From positions 1 through 60,381 of the forward strand of contig PNKH01000040.1 of NCBI GenBank assembly GCA_013822345.1: a DNA stretch of 60,381 nucleotides, read 5' to 3'. A model generated the notes under the pieces. The model was not told the DNA's origin, did no database searches, and worked only from the letters and a program-made list of their open reading frames with translations. The DNA is from Isosphaera sp. GTDB lineage: Bacteria > Planctomycetota > Planctomycetia > Gemmatales > Gemmataceae. Below are positions 59,626 to 60,381 of this stretch, piece by piece; position 1 is the stretch's first letter; every line of letters begins with the position of its first letter. The position numbers and the translations under genes were made by a program.

Positions 59626-60252
59626 TCAGCCGCCGGCTCGGGTCAACAGTTCGGCCAGTTCCGGGTGGCCGGCGGCGCGGGCGATCTCGACGGCCGAGCG
59701 GGCCGGGACCGGCGGGCTGAACCGGGGCGGGCTCCCGCTGAACCCGGACGGGAGGGGTGCGGCGGGGATGTCGTACGTCTTCGCCGCCGGATCCGCTCCC
59801 GCCTTGATCAGGATCTTCGCGATCTCGGTGTGCCCAAGGCAGGCCGCCACGTGCAACGGCGTCCGCCCCTCGTACCCCCTGGCGTTCGGGTCCGCCTTCG
59901 CAGCCAGAAGCAGGCGGACCACGTCGGGCTTCCCGGACGCCACCGCCCGGTGCAGCGGCGTGAACTCGTCCCGGAAGTTCGGCTTGCGCTCTTCCGGCGG
60001 GATCAGCCTCCGGTTCACCAGATCGGGGTGAGCGGTCAGGACCGCCGTCACCGCCCGGGCGTCCCCTTTCAGCGCGGCCTCGTGGAGCGAGGCGGTCCGG
60101 GCCTCCTCGGGGGTACGTGGGGGCGGCGGGGCCGGGGGGCCACCCGTGCCCACGCCGGGCATCACGAGGCCGCCGGCCGGGTGCGGGCCGAACCCGCCGT
60201 AGGGGACGGGCTGGGCCGGCACCGGCTGCAAGGCGACGAGCAGGAACACCAT
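59626..60252 (-). CDS. Secreted ankyrin-repeat protein
   Basis: 208 residues with a short leader (VFLLVALQPVPAQPVPYG) and a Gly/Pro-rich linker. Ankyrin units: TASLHEAALKGDARAVTAVL, TPLHRAVASGKPDVVRLLLA, RTPLHVAACLGHTEIAKILI, SAVEIARAAGHPELAELLTR. Protein-binding module, likely periplasmic. It converges with the WD40 gene, 24 bases apart. Confidence 0.85.
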   Translation of the reverse strand: MVFLLVALQPVPAQPVPYGGFGPHPAGGLVMPGVGTGGPPAPPPPRTPEEARTASLHEAALKGDARAVTAVLTAHPDLVNRRLIPPEERKPNFRDEFTPLHRAVASGKPDVVRLLLAAKADPNARGYEGRTPLHVAACLGHTEIAKILIKAGADPAAKTYDIPAAPLPSGFSGSPPRFSPPVPARSAVEIARAAGHPELAELLTRAGG

Positions 60253-60313
60253 CCCGACCTCCGCGCAGCCCGGCGGGGACTGCGGCGGCAGGTTACCGAC
60301 CCCCGGGCCGGTG

Positions 60314-60381
60314 TCAACGCGGAGTCGCCGGCAGGAGATCGAACGGCCCGGGCGCCGCGAGCCGCTCCCCGTCGTAACGCT
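60314..60381 (-). CDS. C-terminal end of a leftward gene, cut by the right edge
   Basis: The minus-strand frame ending at TGA 60316-60314 reads RYDGERLAAPGPFDLLPATP plus R, a plausible protein end. Too short to name. It would lie upstream of the ankyrin gene on the same strand. Confidence 0.35.
   Translation of the reverse strand, partial: RYDGERLAAPGPFDLLPATPR

Overview
The window is very GC-rich (roughly 70-75 %) and reads as a Planctomycetes chromosome of the Gemmataceae type. Supporting families are a DUF1549/DUF1553 cytochrome-like protein next to a DUF1501 protein, a second DUF1501 protein, many short WD40 beta-propellers, a TIGR03000-type secreted protein, a BON-domain Gly-rich secreted protein, FloA/NfeD, and futalosine-route menaquinone synthesis (MqnE). 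No rRNA, tRNA or CRISPR array was seen.

Layout. 1-3 kb is an accessory, partly decayed zone: a 5'-truncated type III-like DNA methyltransferase, a 5'-truncated fragment of another gene pointing away from it, a lower-GC orphan gene, a PIN toxin/antitoxin pair and a broken antitoxin. 3-14 kb is mostly a rightward series: a Zn-ribbon orphan, MarC, a methyltransferase, a large TPR lipo/secreted protein, YebC, an inositol-monophosphatase-like enzyme and a 1001-residue CBM9/PQQ-dehydrogenase/dihaem protein. 14-20 kb is a leftward membrane-microdomain operon (long NfeD/ClpP-like, short NfeD, FloA, a small membrane partner). 20-26 kb runs rightward: FabF-like synthase, an orphan, a polytopic membrane protein, DoxX, Mug glycosylase and a VapBC-like pair whose toxin is frameshifted. 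26-30 kb is leftward: two coupled orphan pairs (one combining a UDG-like and an HD protein) and a sugar isomerase/oxidoreductase pair. 30-45 kb mixes secreted proteins, ferredoxin, HisI, Apt, a nitrilase-family hydrolase, four WD40 genes and a DUF1501 protein. 45-52 kb holds MqnE, a TIGR03000 protein and a divergent IleS. 52-60 kb has a large cytoplasmic vWA protein, then DUF1549, DUF1501 and WD40 genes, with a REP-associated tyrosine transposase (RAYT) inserted between the last two, and an ankyrin protein.

The most striking non-genic signal is a set of about 23 long inverted repeats, all between genes and nearly all starting or ending within 0-90 bases of a stop codon. They fall into several sequence families. 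One family occurs at 37.9, 39.9 and 54.5 kb, and as two four-unit clusters that exactly bracket the RAYT gene (57,638-57,811 and 58,307-58,483). Its variable loop bases match between the two arms of each palindrome. This looks like a REP/REPIN system with its own transposase, whose palindromes have settled at the 3' ends of genes.

Several small genes (2869, 9807, 25801, 57832) are each broken by the apparent loss of exactly one base, most clearly within G/C runs. This may be real decay or phase variation, but it is also the pattern left by homopolymer errors in an assembly.
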